NCBI GenBank assembly: GCA_945877575.1
Contig: CAMDUE010000012.1
Coordinates: forward strand, 1-64,000
Reading direction: 5' to 3'
DNA length: 64,000 bases
Source of the DNA: Chitinophaga pinensis
GTDB taxonomy: Bacteria > Bacteroidota > Bacteroidia > NS11-12g > UBA955
Under the pieces are notes generated by a model that saw nothing but the letters and a program-made list of their open reading frames with translations, had not been told where the DNA came from and made no database searches. Positions 62,108 through 64,000 of this stretch are shown piece after piece. The position numbers and the translations under genes are program-made. Positions within the stretch are counted from its first letter, which is position 1, and each line of letters begins with the position of its first letter.

Positions 62108-63007
62108 ATGAATTACACATTAAATCAGTTGAATGTTTTTTTAAAGGTTTCCCAGACCTTGAACATCACCAAAGCCGCGGAAGAACTGCACTTGACGCAA
62201 CCTGCAGTGTCCATTCAATTAAAAAATTTCCAGCAACAATTTGACATTCCCTTGATTGAAGTGGTGCAGAAAAAACTATACCTCACTGACTTTGGAAAGG
62301 AAATTGCAGAAGCTGCCGAACGAATTATTGAAGAAGCAAAAGCCATTGAAAACAAGATGCACGAACATCAAGGAGCTCTTACGGGCAAACTAAAAATGGC
62401 ATCTGTATCTACGGGAATTTACATTGCGCCCTATTTTATTGGTGCCTTTATCAAAGAAAACCCAAATGTTGAACTCCAACTAGATGTAACAAATAAAACT
62501 CAGGTCATTGAGAGCTTGGAACTTAATAAGGTTGATTTTGCATTTGTCAGCGTGCTTCCCGAAAACCTCAACACCAATCATATAGAATTACTTCCCAATA
62601 AACTCTTCCTGATTGGAAACCAAGAATCCCCCGAAACCAATCAGGATCTCGACAAACTCCCATTGATTTTCAGGGAAAAGGGCTCTGGTACCCGGCATGT
62701 CATGGAAAATTATTTACTCACTCGCAATTTATCATTGAAACCCAAACTTGAACTCACTGGAAATGAAGCCATCAAACACGCAGTTATTGCTGGATTGGGA
62801 TATTCTGTAATGCCTTTAATTGGCATAAAACAAGAATTAGATAAAGGCTTGTTAAAAATCATTGATCGGCCAGAATTCCCCATTCAGTCGAAATGGATGT
62901 TGATTTGGATTAAAAACAAGAAACTCTCACCGGTAGCAAAAGCCTTCCTAAATCACTTAGATCATAACAAATCTGACATCATTCAATCTCAATTTAATTG
63001 GATGTAA
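62108..63007 (+). CDS. LysR-family transcriptional regulator
   Basis: A 299-residue protein with an N-terminal winged helix-turn-helix (TLNQLNVFLKVSQTLNITKA, AEELHLTQPAVSIQLKNFQQ) and a type-2 periplasmic-binding-like effector domain (VSTGIYIAPYFIGAFIKE, KVDFAFVSVLPENL). Family size and blocks are normal; the effector is unknown. Divergent to icd, it probably regulates itself and possibly icd through the palindrome at 62031. Confidence 0.9.
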   Translation: MNYTLNQLNVFLKVSQTLNITKAAEELHLTQPAVSIQLKNFQQQFDIPLIEVVQKKLYLTDFGKEIAEAAERIIEEAKAIENKMHEHQGALTGKLKMASVSTGIYIAPYFIGAFIKENPNVELQLDVTNKTQVIESLELNKVDFAFVSVLPENLNTNHIELLPNKLFLIGNQESPETNQDLDKLPLIFREKGSGTRHVMENYLLTRNLSLKPKLELTGNEAIKHAVIAGLGYSVMPLIGIKQELDKGLLKIIDRPEFPIQSKWMLIWIKNKKLSPVAKAFLNHLDHNKSDIIQSQFNWM

Positions 63008-63011
63008 AAGT

Positions 63012-63273
<262 letters not shown>

Positions 63274-63277
<4 letters not shown>

Positions 63278-64000
63278 CTTAACAACAATAATGTTCCCGT
63301 TTTTTTGACAATTCGACTTCTGTAGCGAGCGTTGATTAGATAAACATATACTCCATCGCTGACGTAATCGCCGTTGACTTGGCCGTTCCAACCTTCTAAG
63401 GCATCGCCATCAAAAATCACTTCACCCCAACGATTGAAAATCAACATTCGGGCTTGACCTGGCAATACGGCTTGATTCACTACCTTGAAAATGGGATTCA
63501 CTCCTTCGGGCGTGAATGCATCTGGAATAAAGAACGTATCAAGTAGGCTGGAATCAAATCCCCCGTCAAAAACAAGGCTGTTGGAATGGCTCCAATTCTT
63601 CCCAAGAGGCATGGTATTGCTTGTGATCGCCCTCACTCGATAAGTGCTCACACCCAGATCAGTTGGAGTGAAATTTGTGCCAGTCACAGTTGCTTTAACC
63701 GCCCAAGAACCCAATTCAAGTCGTTGAATTTCATATTGATAAGAAATTCCCAGGTTCTGAAAATGATCAGGCGCGTTCCATTGAAGTTGACTTCCATTTT
63801 TCCGGAGTAAAATATTGCTCGAAACTTTGGAAGAATCGGCCGGTTCGCCGCATCCAGAAAAACGCACCAACCTAAATTCATATTCCTTTGTTTTTGCATC
63901 TGCAGCAATAAATTCCCAGTGAATGTTTCCGGGGGATGTGGCTATGCTAGAACCTAACTGCCATACTGCTGTCGACTTTTCACGATACCTAATAACGCAG
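63274..64000 (-). CDS. T9SS type B sorting-domain protein, C-terminal part
   Basis: The frame is open from the window edge to TAG at 63276-63274, so the start lies outside. Visible are Fn3/Ig-like segments (QLQWNAPDHFQNLGISYQYE, WSHSNSLVFDGGFDSSLLDT) and the type B end: FFIPDAFTPEGVNPIF, IFNRWGEVIFDGDALEGWNG, DGVYVYLINARY, GTLLLLR. Probably surface-located. Its stop codon is part of heptamer array D. Confidence 0.88.

Overview
The window is from a Bacteroidota chromosome, probably a Flavobacteriales- or Saprospirales-like lineage; I cannot place it more precisely. The evidence is several proteins with type IX secretion (T9SS) type A or type B C-terminal sorting domains, promoters matching the Bacteroidota -7 consensus TAnnTTTG (some with a -33 TTTG/TTG 19-20 bp upstream), a TonB-domain protein, and AT-rich intergenic DNA. 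It is a mosaic of housekeeping genes (metK, icd, corA, ccsBA) and a large accessory load, much of it decaying.

Layout. 1-1102: IS3-family element with a truncated orfB. 1500-3361: hipBA-type toxin-antitoxin pair with a multi-copy operator. 3582-7561: two convergent T9SS type B proteins. 7827-10651: an apparently intact SAM-I riboswitch and terminator in front of three consecutively damaged genes (cystathionine synthase/lyase-type enzyme, homoserine dehydrogenase, hotdog thioesterase). 10660-15817: AAA/DUF4143 ATPase, a membrane protein plus Cro-type repressor with a twin operator, an old-yellow-enzyme remnant, a T9SS type A beta-propeller and an outer-membrane protein remnant. 16098-31960: defence-like region with a DUF1016 nuclease, a MazG plus GIY-YIG/helicase/S24 fusion, RhuM, KilA-N, a second DUF4143 ATPase, an AbiEi-AbiEii-ADP-ribosylglycohydrolase operon, a VapC-type PIN toxin and antitoxin, and an orphan HTH protein. 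31967-39088: TonB-domain protein, Fic protein, and a cluster on alternating strands (unknown, DUF6717-like, winged-helix-like, vWA, coiled-coil, WYL regulator) in which two promoters share the same operator at the same distance from the start codon.

39089-46979: metK with a long structured leader, a lipoprotein, a CrtA-like protein, a methyltransferase, a third DUF4143 ATPase, a membrane protein and a thioredoxin/TPR protein. 47015-57169: a tightly coupled seven-gene operon on the minus strand. It encodes a heme-b-like membrane protein, a ferredoxin/thioredoxin-reductase-like flavoprotein, a 20-CxxCH and a 13-CxxCH multiheme cytochrome, a predicted outer-membrane beta-barrel, an OB-fold-like lipoprotein and fused ResB-CcsA cytochrome c maturation protein. 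This reads as a self-contained trans-envelope electron-transfer module. 57248-64000: MFS and T9SS remnants, CorA, a DUF3298 protein, icd with a divergent LysR regulator, and the end of another T9SS type B protein.

The strongest candidates for something undescribed are: the multiheme operon; the paired promoters at 34881 and 36464; the metK leader, with its alternative pairing and a terminator 3' arm followed by T7; chains of strictly seven-base words at four intergenic sites; and the AbiE-ARH and MazG/GIY-YIG/helicase/S24 modules. No tRNA, rRNA or CRISPR array was seen.
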